Shown: positions 16,611-25,231 of the stretch, piece by piece
Numbering within the stretch: position 1 is the first letter of the stretch
Layout: each line of letters begins with the position of its first letter
Assembly (NCBI GenBank): GCA_017626325.1
Contig: JAGAIZ010000006.1
Span: 1 to 32,312, forward strand
DNA length: 32,312 bases
Direction of reading: 5' to 3'
Source: Lachnospiraceae bacterium
GTDB taxonomy: Bacteria; Bacillota; Clostridia; Lachnospirales; Lachnospiraceae
Program-made: the position numbers and the translations under genes
Notes under the pieces: model-generated
The model's input: only the letters and a program-made list of their open reading frames with translations
Databases searched by the model: none
What the model was told of the DNA's origin: nothing

Positions 16611-18105
16611 GCTAAGCAGCCTTTCTTTGCAGGTCAAGATAAGCAGTATTTATATTCTTACCAATCTTCTGGTCATGGGCGTCAATATCGTGCTCATGTT
16701 GGGGATCAACAATATATCCAACCGGCTGGATATGGTATATCAGGATAATCTGCATTTAAACGAATTGTCTGATTCCCTGACTGCGGTGCAGGATAATATG
16801 ACGGATTACTTAAGCTCCAAGACCAGCGATTCCCTGGAGGATTATTACCGCAGCGAGCAGGATTACCGGAGAATGCTGGAGGATCTGAACGAGGAGATCA
16901 CGGGGCTTTCCTTCGACCGGATGGAGCGCAATATCAGATACATGTCGGAGGATTATCTGGAAGAGGTGAATTACACCATCGAGGCGAAGCGGGGACGAAA
17001 TGTGGAGAAATACCGGGTGCATTACGAGGAAGCGGCGCAGATGTATGAGTATATCAATACCTATATTGCCAACCTGAACACGGAGAAATTCCGGACCAAT
17101 TCCGAGCAGTATAACCTTCTGCTGCAGAAATTCCGGTTGTTTGAGGGAGCGGCCATGCTCTCCATGGTGCTGGTGATGGCCAGCAACGTGTGCATCATCA
17201 TCAGCCTGGTGGGCGCCAGCCTCAGACCGCTTAAGAAGCTGGCAGGCTCCGCAGATGAGGTGGCGAAGGGCAATTTCGGCGTAGAACTGCTTCCGGTGGA
17301 GTCGAAGGACGAGATCGGCGTCGTGACAGGAGCCTTTAATTCCATGGTGGTCAGTATCGGCAAGTATATCGAGCGGTTGCGGGAGAGCATGGAGGCGGAG
17401 CGCGCCTTAAAGGAGCGGGAGCTGATGATGGAAGCACATCTTAAGGATGCAAGACTTAAGTATCTGCAGGCTCAGATCAATCCTCATTTTCTCTTTAATA
17501 CGCTGAATGCCGGGGCGCAGCTTGCCATGATGGAGGGCGCGGACAGAACCTACGAATACGTACAGAAGGTGGCGCAGTTCTATCGGTATAATATGAAAAA
17601 AAGTGAAGAAACTGTCACAATTGCAGACGAAATTGAGATGGTGGATTATTATGTGTATATTTTAAATGTCCGGTTCGGGGGAGATATCCATTATGAGAAG
17701 AAGATCGACCCGGCGCTTTTGACGGTGGAGATGCCGGGTATGATTCTGCAGCCTATCGTGGAGAACTGCATTAACCACGGTATCCGGGAGATGGGCAGCG
17801 AAGGAAGGATATGCCTGTCCGTCTACCGGGTGGAGCATGCGGTGTGCATCAGCGTGAAGGACAACGGCGTCGGCATGAGCAGGGAAACCATCGATCAGGT
17901 GATGCGCGGCGCTTACAGAGAGGAAGGCAAGGCGGCAGGCTCCAACGGCATCGGCATGGACAATGTCATATCCCGTATGAAGCTTTTTACCAAAAATGAG
18001 GAAGTGATGGCCATTTTCAGTGAAGGCGAGGGCATGGGAACCGAGGTGTTCCTCTATCTGGAGGATGGCACGGAGGAGAAACAGGAGCAGACGGACGATG
18101 TATAA
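16594..18105 (+). CDS. Sensor histidine kinase, LytS/YesM type
   Basis: A 503-residue membrane kinase. Helix 1 (about 17-38), an extracellular helical region of about 145 residues, helix 2 (about 184-208), HAMP (about 210-262), a His_kinase domain with the phospho-accepting H298 in INPHFLFNT, and a C-terminal ATPase domain with N-box-like VENCINHG, DNGVGMS and the G-rich GSNGIGM. The ATG at 16594 is used because AAAGGAG lies upstream; GTG 16588 is less well placed. It overlaps both the sensor gene (17 bases) and the regulator gene (8 bases), so the three are made together. Expected role: autophosphorylate in response to the anchored sugar-binding protein and pass phosphate to the following regulator. 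Confidence 0.9.
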   Translation: MKLRSKLSSLSLQVKISSIYILTNLLVMGVNIVLMLGINNISNRLDMVYQDNLHLNELSDSLTAVQDNMTDYLSSKTSDSLEDYYRSEQDYRRMLEDLNEEITGLSFDRMERNIRYMSEDYLEEVNYTIEAKRGRNVEKYRVHYEEAAQMYEYINTYIANLNTEKFRTNSEQYNLLLQKFRLFEGAAMLSMVLVMASNVCIIISLVGASLRPLKKLAGSADEVAKGNFGVELLPVESKDEIGVVTGAFNSMVVSIGKYIERLRESMEAERALKERELMMEAHLKDARLKYLQAQINPHFLFNTLNAGAQLAMMEGADRTYEYVQKVAQFYRYNMKKSEETVTIADEIEMVDYYVYILNVRFGGDIHYEKKIDPALLTVEMPGMILQPIVENCINHGIREMGSEGRICLSVYRVEHAVCISVKDNGVGMSRETIDQVMRGAYREEGKAAGSNGIGMDNVISRMKLFTKNEEVMAIFSEGEGMGTEVFLYLEDGTEEKQEQTDDV

Positions 18106-19690
18106 GATTATGTTGGCGGACGACGAGGGAATCGTGATTGATTCTCTGAAATTTATTATAGAGAAGGAGTTTGGCGGCGAGTGTCAGATCAAATATGCCA
18201 AGACCGGCAGAAGCGTCATCGAACTGGCGGAGAATTTCAGGCCGGATATCGCGATTATGGACATCCAGATGCCGGGCATCAACGGCATCGAGGCGATGAA
18301 AGAAATCCGGGAGAACAACAGGCATGTGGTCTTTATCGTCATGTCCGCCTACGATAAGTTCGATTACGCCAAGGAAGCGATCAGGCTGGGCGTGCTGGAA
18401 TATATTACCAAGCCCATGGAAAAACATAAGATCATCGCCGCGCTTAAGAAGGCCATGAGCCAGATCGACAGGGAGCGGGAGAAGCGGAGCAACGATCTGT
18501 TAGTCCGGGAGAAATTAGAGAACGTCGTCCCCATCATCGAAAGCGGTCTGATCTACGATATTCTGCTGCAGGAGCATTTCACGGAGGACATCGACAATTA
18601 CAGGACGCTGCTGGGCATCGAACAGAATTATGCCTATATGATCGCGGTGGTGTGCGGAGATACCCAGGAGGGCAACCATATGACCAACGCGGTGGGAAGC
18701 AGCGTGCGCATCCAGAGCCACAGCCAGGAGGTCAGGGAGGCGCTCAAGGAAGGGTTCCCGGGCTGCATCGTGGGAACTGTGATGGCCAATAAGATAGCCG
18801 TCATGGTACCCTATCTGGGTAACAGGATGGAATACAACGAACGAATCGCCCTCATCGAGAAATCCCGGGAGATGGTCAGAAGCCTGCGCAGGAAGACGGA
18901 TACCAGCTTCCGCATCGGCATCGGCTCGGTGAAGGGACTGCGGGAGGTCAGGGAGTCGTATCAGGAGGCGCTGGACGCGCTGGTGAAAACCACAGGAAGC
19001 GTCGCCCACGCGGATGATCTGCCGATTCGGTGTGAATATGAAGAGAACTATCCCATTAACCTGGAAAAAGAGATTTTTATGCGGGTGGAAAACGGCGAAG
19101 TCAACAGGGCCATGGGCGCGGCGGGGGACTTCTTTCACTGGATGGTGGACAAATACCCGGACGGCGTGATGGATATCCGCCTGAAGGCGCTGGAATTTGT
19201 CCTGTGGGCGGAGCATCTGGCCTATGAGAGCGGCGGTATGGTGTATGAATTCAGCGCCCGCAAGGATTATCTGCCTGCGGTGATGAATATGGGAGATATG
19301 CAGGAGCTGGAACACTGGTTCGTAATGAAAATCGGCGAGGCAAGCCAGAACGTACTGGGGAAGGGCGCGGAGAAATCCAGCAGCCTGATCGGCACCGCCA
19401 AGGAATATATACAGGCCAACTACAGTAAGGATATTTCCCTGGACGACGTGTCCAGAAGGGTAAACATCAGCCCTTACTATTTCAGCAAGATATTCAAGGA
19501 GGATACCGGAGAGGGCTTCGTGGAATATCTGACCAGAATCAGAATGGAGAAGGCAAAGGAGCTTCTGACCACCACCGAATATTCCATGAAGGAAATCTGT
19601 TCCATGGTGGGCTATGCGGATCCCAATTATTTCAGCCGGTCCTTTAAGAAAAACGTGGGTGTGACCCCGACGGAATATAAAAGGGAATAG
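18098..19690 (+). CDS. Response regulator, YesN/AraC type
   Basis: A 530-residue DNA-binding regulator. The receiver domain (1 to about 120) has acidic pair D8/D9, phospho-acceptor D55 (AIMDIQMPG), S83 and K105. A long middle region (about 130-420) has no motif I can name, as is usual for YesN proteins. The C-terminal AraC helix-turn-helix pair spans about 434-530, with SLDDVSRRVNISPYYFSKIFK and SMKEICSMVGYADPNYFSRSF. ATG 18098 overlaps the kinase stop. The likely targets are its own operon and the ChvE-type importer promoter ahead of 21047, by analogy with clostridial xylose systems; this is inference. Confidence 0.9.
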   Translation: MYKIMLADDEGIVIDSLKFIIEKEFGGECQIKYAKTGRSVIELAENFRPDIAIMDIQMPGINGIEAMKEIRENNRHVVFIVMSAYDKFDYAKEAIRLGVLEYITKPMEKHKIIAALKKAMSQIDREREKRSNDLLVREKLENVVPIIESGLIYDILLQEHFTEDIDNYRTLLGIEQNYAYMIAVVCGDTQEGNHMTNAVGSSVRIQSHSQEVREALKEGFPGCIVGTVMANKIAVMVPYLGNRMEYNERIALIEKSREMVRSLRRKTDTSFRIGIGSVKGLREVRESYQEALDALVKTTGSVAHADDLPIRCEYEENYPINLEKEIFMRVENGEVNRAMGAAGDFFHWMVDKYPDGVMDIRLKALEFVLWAEHLAYESGGMVYEFSARKDYLPAVMNMGDMQELEHWFVMKIGEASQNVLGKGAEKSSSLIGTAKEYIQANYSKDISLDDVSRRVNISPYYFSKIFKEDTGEGFVEYLTRIRMEKAKELLTTTEYSMKEICSMVGYADPNYFSRSFKKNVGVTPTEYKRE

Positions 19691-19708
19691 AGGAAGAGAA
19701 GAAGGTAG

Positions 19709-20773
19709 ATGAGGATGTTTAGAGGAATGAAAAGAGCGCTGAGCGCCTGTATGGCACTCTGCCTGCTGCTTGGCGTGACAGCCTGCGGAAACGTGCAGAA
19801 GGAGAATCAGGTGAAGGAACAGGAGGAGAAGAAAATCCAGATCGGCATGAGCTTCGATTCCTTTGTCATTGAGCGCTGGCAGAGGGATCGGGATATCTTC
19901 GTGTCGGTGGCCAAGGAACTGGGAGCGGAAGTCAACGTGCAGAATGCCAACGGGGACGTGGAAGAGCAGAAGAAGCAGATCGACTATTTCATCCAGAAGG
20001 GCATGGACGTCATTGTCATTATCTGCATCGACTCGGATTCCCTGAAGGATTCGGTGGAAAAGGCACAGGAGGCGGGCATCAGGATTCTGTCTTATGACAG
20101 ACTGATTGTGGACGCCCAGGTGGATCTGTATATCTCCTTCGACAATGCGATGGTAGGCACTATGATGGCGGAGGCGCTGATAGACGAAGGACTTGCGGGC
20201 GGCAAGGTGGTCATGATCGGCGGCAGTCCCACGGATAACAACGTGCCTATGGTAGAGGGCGCGTTCCGGGAGGTGATGAAAGAGAATCAGGTAAGCATCC
20301 TGGACGCGGTACACGCGGAGGGCTGGAAAGCAGAGGAAGCGGCGAATTATATCTATGAGCATCCTTCGGTGATTGCGGAGACTGACGCTATTATGTGCGG
20401 CAATGACGATCTTGCCACTCAGGCGGTGCGGGCGCTGGCGGAGAAGCGCAAGGCGGGAGATATTCTCGTGGTGGGTCAGGATGCGGATCTGGCGGCCTGT
20501 CAGCGGATCGTGGAAGGCACCCAGGTGATGACCGTGTATAAGCCCGTGGAGAAGTTAGCCGCCAGAGCGGCGGAAGCGGCCGTGGCGCTGGCGCGGGATG
20601 AAGAGATTGCGGGAGCGGACGTGAAGATGATTGAGAACGGGGCGTTTACGGTTCCCTATATCGGTCTTGAGCCTGTCCGGGTGGATAAGAGCAACATAGA
20701 CGAGGTCATCATCGGAAGCGGCTTTCACTTGAAGGAGGACGTGTATCTGAACGTACCCGGTCAGATGCCGTAA
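19709..20773 (+). CDS. XylF-like sugar-binding lipoprotein
   Basis: A 354-residue extracytoplasmic sugar-binding protein. Signal peptide with lipobox VTAC, lipidated C26, then a short Lys/Glu linker and a periplasmic-binding-protein type 1 domain. Segments such as GGSPTDNN, VVGQDADLAACQRIVEGTQ and MTVYKPVEKLA closely resemble D-xylose-binding protein XylF. The gene follows the regulator by 18 bases and is followed by terminators, so it belongs to the sensing operon and not to the importer operon. It could feed sugar to the importer, buffer ligand for the sensor, or be an older binding protein kept after duplication. ATG 19715 is an alternative start with a slightly better distance to AGAAGG. 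Confidence 0.8.
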   Translation: MRMFRGMKRALSACMALCLLLGVTACGNVQKENQVKEQEEKKIQIGMSFDSFVIERWQRDRDIFVSVAKELGAEVNVQNANGDVEEQKKQIDYFIQKGMDVIVIICIDSDSLKDSVEKAQEAGIRILSYDRLIVDAQVDLYISFDNAMVGTMMAEALIDEGLAGGKVVMIGGSPTDNNVPMVEGAFREVMKENQVSILDAVHAEGWKAEEAANYIYEHPSVIAETDAIMCGNDDLATQAVRALAEKRKAGDILVVGQDADLAACQRIVEGTQVMTVYKPVEKLAARAAEAAVALARDEEIAGADVKMIENGAFTVPYIGLEPVRVDKSNIDEVIIGSGFHLKEDVYLNVPGQMP

Positions 20774-20789
20774 TGCCGTAAGCTGCGGG

Positions 20790-20823
20790 CCTGCCGCCTT
20801 ATATGGCGCATGGCAGGGATTTT
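20790..20823 (+). terminator. Terminator after the sensing operon
   Basis: CCTGCC-GCC (20790-20798) pairs with GGC (20805-20807) and GGCAGG (20812-20817) with a 4-base bulge, followed by GATTTT. Moderate strength. Confidence 0.5.
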
Positions 20824-20870
20824 GGGCGGAGTATCGCCGGACGGAGAATGCAATAGGAAATTTTTATAAT

Positions 20871-20915
20871 CGGAGGGCGGATTTGCGCAAATTTGTGCTA
20901 GCACTCCGGTTTTTT
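20871..20915 (+). terminator. Second terminator-like structure ahead of the ChvE-type operon
   Basis: CGGAG (20871-20875) pairs with CTCCG (20904-20908), followed by G and six T. The loop itself holds two perfect palindromes, ATTTGCGCAAAT (20881-20892) and GTGCTAGCAC (20895-20904), and a further T run occurs at 20921-20926. It could be a second terminator or part of a regulatory region; a TATAAT at 20865-20870 sits just ahead but lacks a -35 box. Confidence 0.4.
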
Positions 20916-20972
20916 CATGCTTTTTTAACCCGAAAATTTACAGAAGGTCATAAATTATTCCTATTTGTTTTG

Positions 20973-20986
20973 TGATACAGTATATT
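20973..20986 (+). promoter_or_regulatory. Candidate promoter of the ChvE-type importer operon
   Basis: Possible -10 elements are TGA-TACAGT (20973-20981, extended type) and TATATT (20981-20986). No good -35 lies at the proper distance; the A/T-rich stretch 20930-20970 is where an activator would bind. A weak core promoter fits control by the AraC-type regulator encoded upstream. Confidence 0.35.
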
Positions 20987-20987
20987 T

Positions 20988-21008
20988 GCAGACGGAAAAC
21001 ACGTCTGC
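20988..21008 (+). promoter_or_regulatory. 5' untranslated hairpin of the binding-protein mRNA
   Basis: GCAGACG (20988-20994) and CGTCTGC (21002-21008) form a perfect 7-bp stem with a 7-base loop at or near the expected 5' end of the transcript. Such 5' stems can slow mRNA decay. GGGAGGA at 21030-21036 is the ribosome-binding site. Confidence 0.45.
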
Positions 21009-21046
21009 GGCAAAATCATCAAATGAACAGGGAGGATAAACAAACC

Positions 21047-22216
21047 ATGAAAAAGAAATTATTGAGTATGATTTTGGCAACAAGCATGATTGCAACTGTA
21101 TTGGTTGGATGCGGCTCTGATTCTGCTCAGACAGCAGCTCCGGCAGAGGAGGCTGCAACAGAGGAAGCGGCTGCGGAAGAAGAGGCTCCGGCAGAGGATG
21201 CGGCAGCGGAAGAAGAGGCGGCTCCGGCAGCGGCAGCCGGCACAAAGGTTGGCGTATCCATGCCGACTAAGGATTTACAGAGATGGAATCAGGACGGCGC
21301 TAATATGCAGGCTGAGCTTGAGGCAGCAGGCTACGAGGTAGACTTACAGTATGCTTCCAACGACGTTCAGACACAGGTTTCTCAGATTGAGAACATGATT
21401 TCCGGCGGCGCTAACGTACTGGTTATCGCAGCAATCGAAGGCTCTTCCTTAGGTGAGGCTCTTGATATGGCTAAGGCTGCCAACATTCCGGTTATCGCTT
21501 ATGACCGTCTTCTTATGAACTCCGACGCAGTTTCTTACTATGCAACCTTTGATAACTACATGGTAGGTACGAAGCAGGGCGAGTACATCGTTGACGCTCT
21601 TGACCTTGACAATGCAGCAGGTCCTTTTAATCTTGAGATCACAGCAGGTGACCCCGGTGACAACAATGCCGGTTACTTCTACAACGGCGCTATGGACGTT
21701 CTGAAGCCTTACATTGACGAGGGCAAGTTAGTCGTTGTTTCCGGTCAGGTTTCCTTCGAAGAGACAGCAACACCTACCTGGGCAACAGAGACAGCGCAGT
21801 CCAGAGCAGAGAACATTCTTTCCTCTAACTATGCAGACGGCACACAGATTGACGTATGGCTTTGCTCCAACGACTCTACAGCACTTGGCGTTGAGAACGC
21901 GTTAGCAGCAAACTACAACGGCGAGTACCCGATCGTAACCGGTCAGGACTGCGATATCGAGAACGTTAAGAACATGATCGCCGGCAAACAGTCCATGTCT
22001 ATCTTCAAAGATACACGTACTCTTGCATCTCAGGTTGTTAAGATGGTAGGCCAGATCTTAAGCGGCGAGACAGTTGATGTAAACGATACAGAGACATATG
22101 ACAACGGCACAGGCGTTATTCCTTCTTACCTTTGCGAGCCTGTATTCGCAGATATCAACAACTACAAAGAACTGTTAATCGATTCCGGTTACTACGCAGA
22201 GAGCGATTTACAGTAA
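21047..22216 (+). CDS. chvE: ChvE-type monosaccharide-binding lipoprotein
   Basis: Solute-binding component of a sugar ABC importer. From ATG 21047, after GGGAGGA, the protein has 389 residues: signal peptide, lipobox LVGC with lipidated C22, an almost pure Ala/Glu/Pro/Asp linker (about 30-64), then a periplasmic-binding-protein type 1 domain. The text MPTKDLQRWNQDG, SQIENMISGGANVLVIA, IAYDRLLMNSDAVSYYATFDN is strongly ChvE-like. ChvE relatives bind glucose, galactose, arabinose, xylose and other aldoses, so the exact sugar is open. T-ending codons (GCT, GTT, CTT, TCT) are more frequent than in the neighbouring signalling genes, a sign of high expression. A 290-base spacer with hairpins separates it from the ATPase gene. 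Confidence 0.88.
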   Translation: MKKKLLSMILATSMIATVLVGCGSDSAQTAAPAEEAATEEAAAEEEAPAEDAAAEEEAAPAAAAGTKVGVSMPTKDLQRWNQDGANMQAELEAAGYEVDLQYASNDVQTQVSQIENMISGGANVLVIAAIEGSSLGEALDMAKAANIPVIAYDRLLMNSDAVSYYATFDNYMVGTKQGEYIVDALDLDNAAGPFNLEITAGDPGDNNAGYFYNGAMDVLKPYIDEGKLVVVSGQVSFEETATPTWATETAQSRAENILSSNYADGTQIDVWLCSNDSTALGVENALAANYNGEYPIVTGQDCDIENVKNMIAGKQSMSIFKDTRTLASQVVKMVGQILSGETVDVNDTETYDNGTGVIPSYLCEPVFADINNYKELLIDSGYYAESDLQ

Positions 22217-22241
22217 TAAGAGTGATTTCTTCGAGAAAACA

Positions 22242-22266
22242 CGATTAATCTCAGAGAGATTAATCG
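22242..22266 (+). other. Intergenic hairpin 1 after the binding-protein gene
   Basis: CGATTAATCTC (22242-22252) and GAGATTAATCG (22256-22266) are perfect inverted copies with a 3-base loop, and no T run follows. Likely an RNA stabilising or processing structure at the 3' side of the binding-protein message, or an operator palindrome. Confidence 0.55.
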
Positions 22267-22334
22267 GAAAGACTTCTTTGGGAAATATCCTGAAGCGGGA
22301 TTGAGACAACAGCATAACAAAGATGCATAACTTG

Positions 22335-22358
22335 GCAGGCGGGTTTTGTCCCGCCTGC
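22335..22358 (+). terminator. Intergenic hairpin 2, attenuating or stabilising
   Basis: GCAGGCGGG (22335-22343) and CCCGCCTGC (22350-22358) form a perfect 9-bp G/C-rich stem with loop TTTTGT. No T run follows (TAATGC), so it should not terminate fully. Together with hairpin 1 it would protect the upstream binding-protein mRNA and lower the downstream transport genes. Confidence 0.5.
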
Positions 22359-22393
22359 TAATGCTAAGAGAAATGATAGAAATGTTGTGAAAA

Positions 22394-22438
22394 GCATTAT
22401 ATGCCGGAACAGTATATGCAAAAGCAGTATATGCAGAG
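22394..22438. repeat. Three 15-bp tandem repeats
   Basis: TATATGC occurs at 22398, 22413 and 22428, exactly 15 bases apart. The second and third units share CAGTATATGCA; the first is GCATTATATGCC. An inverted GCATATA occurs at 22469-22475. The array lies about 70 bases ahead of the ATPase gene, in non-coding DNA, and may be a protein-binding array or a small tandem expansion. Confidence 0.6.
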
Positions 22439-22506
22439 AGCGGTATTAAAGCGTATGGAATTAAGAAAGCATATATATAGAATAGAAATGATTGGGAGGG
22501 ATACAG

Positions 22507-24045
22507 TTGGCAAAGGTTTTACTGGAAATGAAAAATATTACCAAGACATTCCCTGGCGTTAAAGCACTCGATAATGTAAATTTGAAGGTTGAAGAAGGCG
22601 AAATCCATGCTCTCGTCGGCGAAAACGGCGCAGGAAAATCCACCTTGATGAACGTGTTAAGCGGCATCTATCCTTACGGTACATATGAAGGTGATATTGT
22701 TTATAATGGTGAAATTTGTAAGTTCAATAAGATAAAGGATTCCGAAGAAAAAGGAATCGTTATCATCCATCAGGAGCTGGCGCTTGTACCCTATATGTCC
22801 ATTGGCGAGAATATGTTTCTGGGCAATGAGCAGGGTAAGAAGAACGCCATCGACTGGGATAAGACATATGCGGAAGCAGATAAGTATCTGAAAATGGTAG
22901 GACTTTCCGAGTCCTCCAAAGTATTGGTTAAGGAAATCGGTACCGGTAAGCAGCAGCTTGTAGAGATTGCCAAGGCGCTTGCAAAACATGCGAAGCTTCT
23001 CATTCTCGACGAGCCTACCTCATCTCTGAACGAGACCGATTCCAAGGCCCTGTTAGACCTGATGTTAGAGTTCAAGAAACAGGGTATGACAATGATTATT
23101 ATCACTCATAAATTAAATGAGGTTGCCTATGTGGCGGATAAAATTACGGTTGTCCGTGACGGCTCCACGATTGAGACCATGGATAAGCGTACTACGGAAA
23201 TTTCCGAGGACAGAATCATTCAGGGAATGGTTGGCCGTGAGCTGACGAACCGTTTCCCGAAGCGTGAGAATGTGAAGATCGGCGACGTGAATATGGAAGT
23301 AAAGGACTGGACGGTCTATCATCCGCTCTACCCGGAGCGCAAGGTGGTGGATCACGTCTCCATGAACGTCAGAAAAGGCGAAGTCGTAGGGATCTACGGA
23401 CTGATGGGCGCGGGACGTACCGAGCTTGCCATGAGTATTTTCGGGCAGTCTTACGGTACGGGTATCACGGGAACCCTGAAGCTGAACGGCAAGGAGGTTA
23501 CCCTGAAAAACCCTAAGGAAGCGATCAGGAATAAGCTTGCTTACGTGACAGAGGACAGAAAAGGAAACGGACTGGTGCTTACCAATCCTATTAAGATCAA
23601 CACGACGCTGGCGAACCTGGACAGCATCAGTAAGAATAAGGTGATCGATAAGGATAAGGAGTATCAGGTAGCGGAAGAGTACAGGCAGAAGCTCCGCACC
23701 AAATGTCCTTCTGTAGAGCAGAATGTGGGCAATCTGTCCGGTGGTAACCAGCAGAAAGTGCTGCTTGCCAAGTGGATGTTCACAGAGCCGGACGTATTGA
23801 TACTGGATGAACCTACAAGAGGTATCGACGTCGGCGCGAAATATGAGATTTACTGTATCATTAATGACCTGGTAGCGGCGGGCAAATCTGTTGTCATGAT
23901 TTCCTCCGAGCTTCCCGAGGTGCTTGGCATGAGCGACAGAATCTATATTATGAACGCGGCCAAGATCGTGGGAGAGCTTGACGCGCAGGATGCTACCCAG
24001 GAAATCATTATGGCAAATATTCTGAAATCAGGGAAGGGAGAATAA
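22507..24045 (+). CDS. gguA: Sugar ABC transporter ATP-binding protein (two fused ATPase domains)
   Basis: Cytoplasmic energy subunit of the monosaccharide importer, 512 residues, two ABC domains as in XylG, RbsA and GguA. Domain 1: Walker [10 protein letters not shown] (38-46), Walker B ILDE (166-169), and a degenerate signature (IGTGKQQL). Domain 2: an altered Walker A with GAGRTE (301-306), signature LSGGNQ (410-415) and Walker B LILDE (431-435). This asymmetry is normal for the family. Start is TTG 22507, placed 7 bases after GGGAGG; the upstream TTG 22492 lies within the ribosome-binding region. The gene is followed after 2 bases by the first permease. The assignment to GguA rests on similarity plus the ChvE-type neighbour. 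Confidence 0.9.
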   Translation: MAKVLLEMKNITKTFPGVKALDNVNLKVEEGEIHALVGENGAGKSTLMNVLSGIYPYGTYEGDIVYNGEICKFNKIKDSEEKGIVIIHQELALVPYMSIGENMFLGNEQGKKNAIDWDKTYAEADKYLKMVGLSESSKVLVKEIGTGKQQLVEIAKALAKHAKLLILDEPTSSLNETDSKALLDLMLEFKKQGMTMIIITHKLNEVAYVADKITVVRDGSTIETMDKRTTEISEDRIIQGMVGRELTNRFPKRENVKIGDVNMEVKDWTVYHPLYPERKVVDHVSMNVRKGEVVGIYGLMGAGRTELAMSIFGQSYGTGITGTLKLNGKEVTLKNPKEAIRNKLAYVTEDRKGNGLVLTNPIKINTTLANLDSISKNKVIDKDKEYQVAEEYRQKLRTKCPSVEQNVGNLSGGNQQKVLLAKWMFTEPDVLILDEPTRGIDVGAKYEIYCIINDLVAAGKSVVMISSELPEVLGMSDRIYIMNAAKIVGELDAQDATQEIIMANILKSGKGE

Positions 24046-24047
24046 AG

Positions 24048-25217
24048 ATGGAAAAGACGAAGATTACGGCTTCATTAAAGAAATACACCATGGTTATTGC
24101 CCTGATACTGGTCGTTGCGTTCTTCTACTGGAGTACAGAGGGCAAGATCCTTTACGCACAGAACCTCAACAACCTGATTTCGCAGAACGCATACGTATTT
24201 GTATTGGCAACCGGTATGCTGTTATGTATTCTCACCGGCGGCAATATCGATTTGTCCGTTGGTTCGGTCGTATGTTTTGTGGGCGGTATCGGCGCCGTTA
24301 TTATGGATAAGGATATGAACTGCTGGCTGGCAGTGATCGTGATGTTGGTTGTCGGTCTGCTGGTTGGTATGTTCCAGGGCTTCTGGATCGCTTATGTGAA
24401 GGTGCCGCCTTTCATCGCAACGCTGGCAGGCATGTACGCGTTCAGAGGACTGTCGAACGTGGTACTGCAGGGTTACACGGTTTCCGTGTCTGACATTACC
24501 TTCTTAAATGTATTCGGCGGCGGCGCAGACTGCTATGTGCCTGATTTTCTCGGCGGTGAGAACCTCAACATGACCTGTCTGGCTGCGGGTATCCTGATTG
24601 CCGCGGTTTACATACTGATGACAGTCAGAGGCAGAATCAGGAAGAAAACGAAGGGATATGCTACAGAGCCTTTTGCCGGCGAGATGATTAAGACTGTGTT
24701 AGTCAGCGTAATTATCCTCTGGCTGTTCTACAAGCTGGCGAATTACAAGGGCATTCCCAGCGCATTGATCTGGATTGCGGTAGTATTGCTTGCATATGCT
24801 TATATTACTTCCAAAACGACCATGGGCCGTTACCTGTATGCCGTGGGCGGCAACGAGAAGGCGACGAGACTTTCCGGCGTCAACACCAAGAAGGTTTACT
24901 TTTTCGCATACGCCAACATGGGTCTTCTTTCCGGTCTGGCCGGTATTCTGACGATCGCCAGAGCGACCTCGGCGCAGCCTACTTATGGCCAGGGCTACGA
25001 GATGGACGCTATCGCGGCCTGCTTTATCGGCGGCGCGTCCGCATACGGCGGCGTTGGTTCCGTTATGGGTATGGTAGTCGGCGCTACCCTGATGGGCGTT
25101 ATCAACCAGGGTATGAGTATCATGGGTATGGAAGCCAATTACCAGAAGGTAGTCAAAGGTCTGGTACTTCTGATCGCGATTATCTTTGACGTAATGTCCA
25201 AGAAAGAAAAGAAGTAA
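24048..25217 (+). CDS. gguB: Sugar ABC transporter permease (GguB-type), first copy
   Basis: Membrane subunit, 389 residues, RbsC/XylH/GguB family with about ten hydrophobic helices. Family segments: QNAYVFVLATGMLLCILTGG and NIDLSVGS near the N-terminus, the VPPFIATLAGMYAFRGL region, and the C-terminal GGASAYGGVGSVMGMVVGAT with a short lysine-rich tail. GGGAGA precedes ATG 24048. It is strikingly similar to the next gene over its whole length, pointing to a tandem duplication. In ChvE-GguAB systems a single permease gene is usual, so here the pore may be a heterodimer. Confidence 0.88.
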   Translation: MEKTKITASLKKYTMVIALILVVAFFYWSTEGKILYAQNLNNLISQNAYVFVLATGMLLCILTGGNIDLSVGSVVCFVGGIGAVIMDKDMNCWLAVIVMLVVGLLVGMFQGFWIAYVKVPPFIATLAGMYAFRGLSNVVLQGYTVSVSDITFLNVFGGGADCYVPDFLGGENLNMTCLAAGILIAAVYILMTVRGRIRKKTKGYATEPFAGEMIKTVLVSVIILWLFYKLANYKGIPSALIWIAVVLLAYAYITSKTTMGRYLYAVGGNEKATRLSGVNTKKVYFFAYANMGLLSGLAGILTIARATSAQPTYGQGYEMDAIAACFIGGASAYGGVGSVMGMVVGATLMGVINQGMSIMGMEANYQKVVKGLVLLIAIIFDVMSKKEKK

Positions 25218-25231
25218 GGAGGAGGATAAAG

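Noticed and set aside
18515-20362. 615-codon open frame on the minus strand
   Set aside because: It lies antisense to the response regulator and the XylF-like gene, both clear, and its His/Leu/Ile-rich product resembles no family; it is a shadow of codon bias.
20990-21004. Catabolite-responsive (cre) site near the ChvE-type start
   Set aside because: The stretch around GACGGAAAACA fits the CcpA consensus at too few positions and is not palindromic in the required way.
22401-22562. Short leader peptide overlapping the ATPase gene start
   Set aside because: A 53-codon frame exists but lacks a ribosome-binding site, and its repetitive residues merely reflect the 15-bp DNA repeat.
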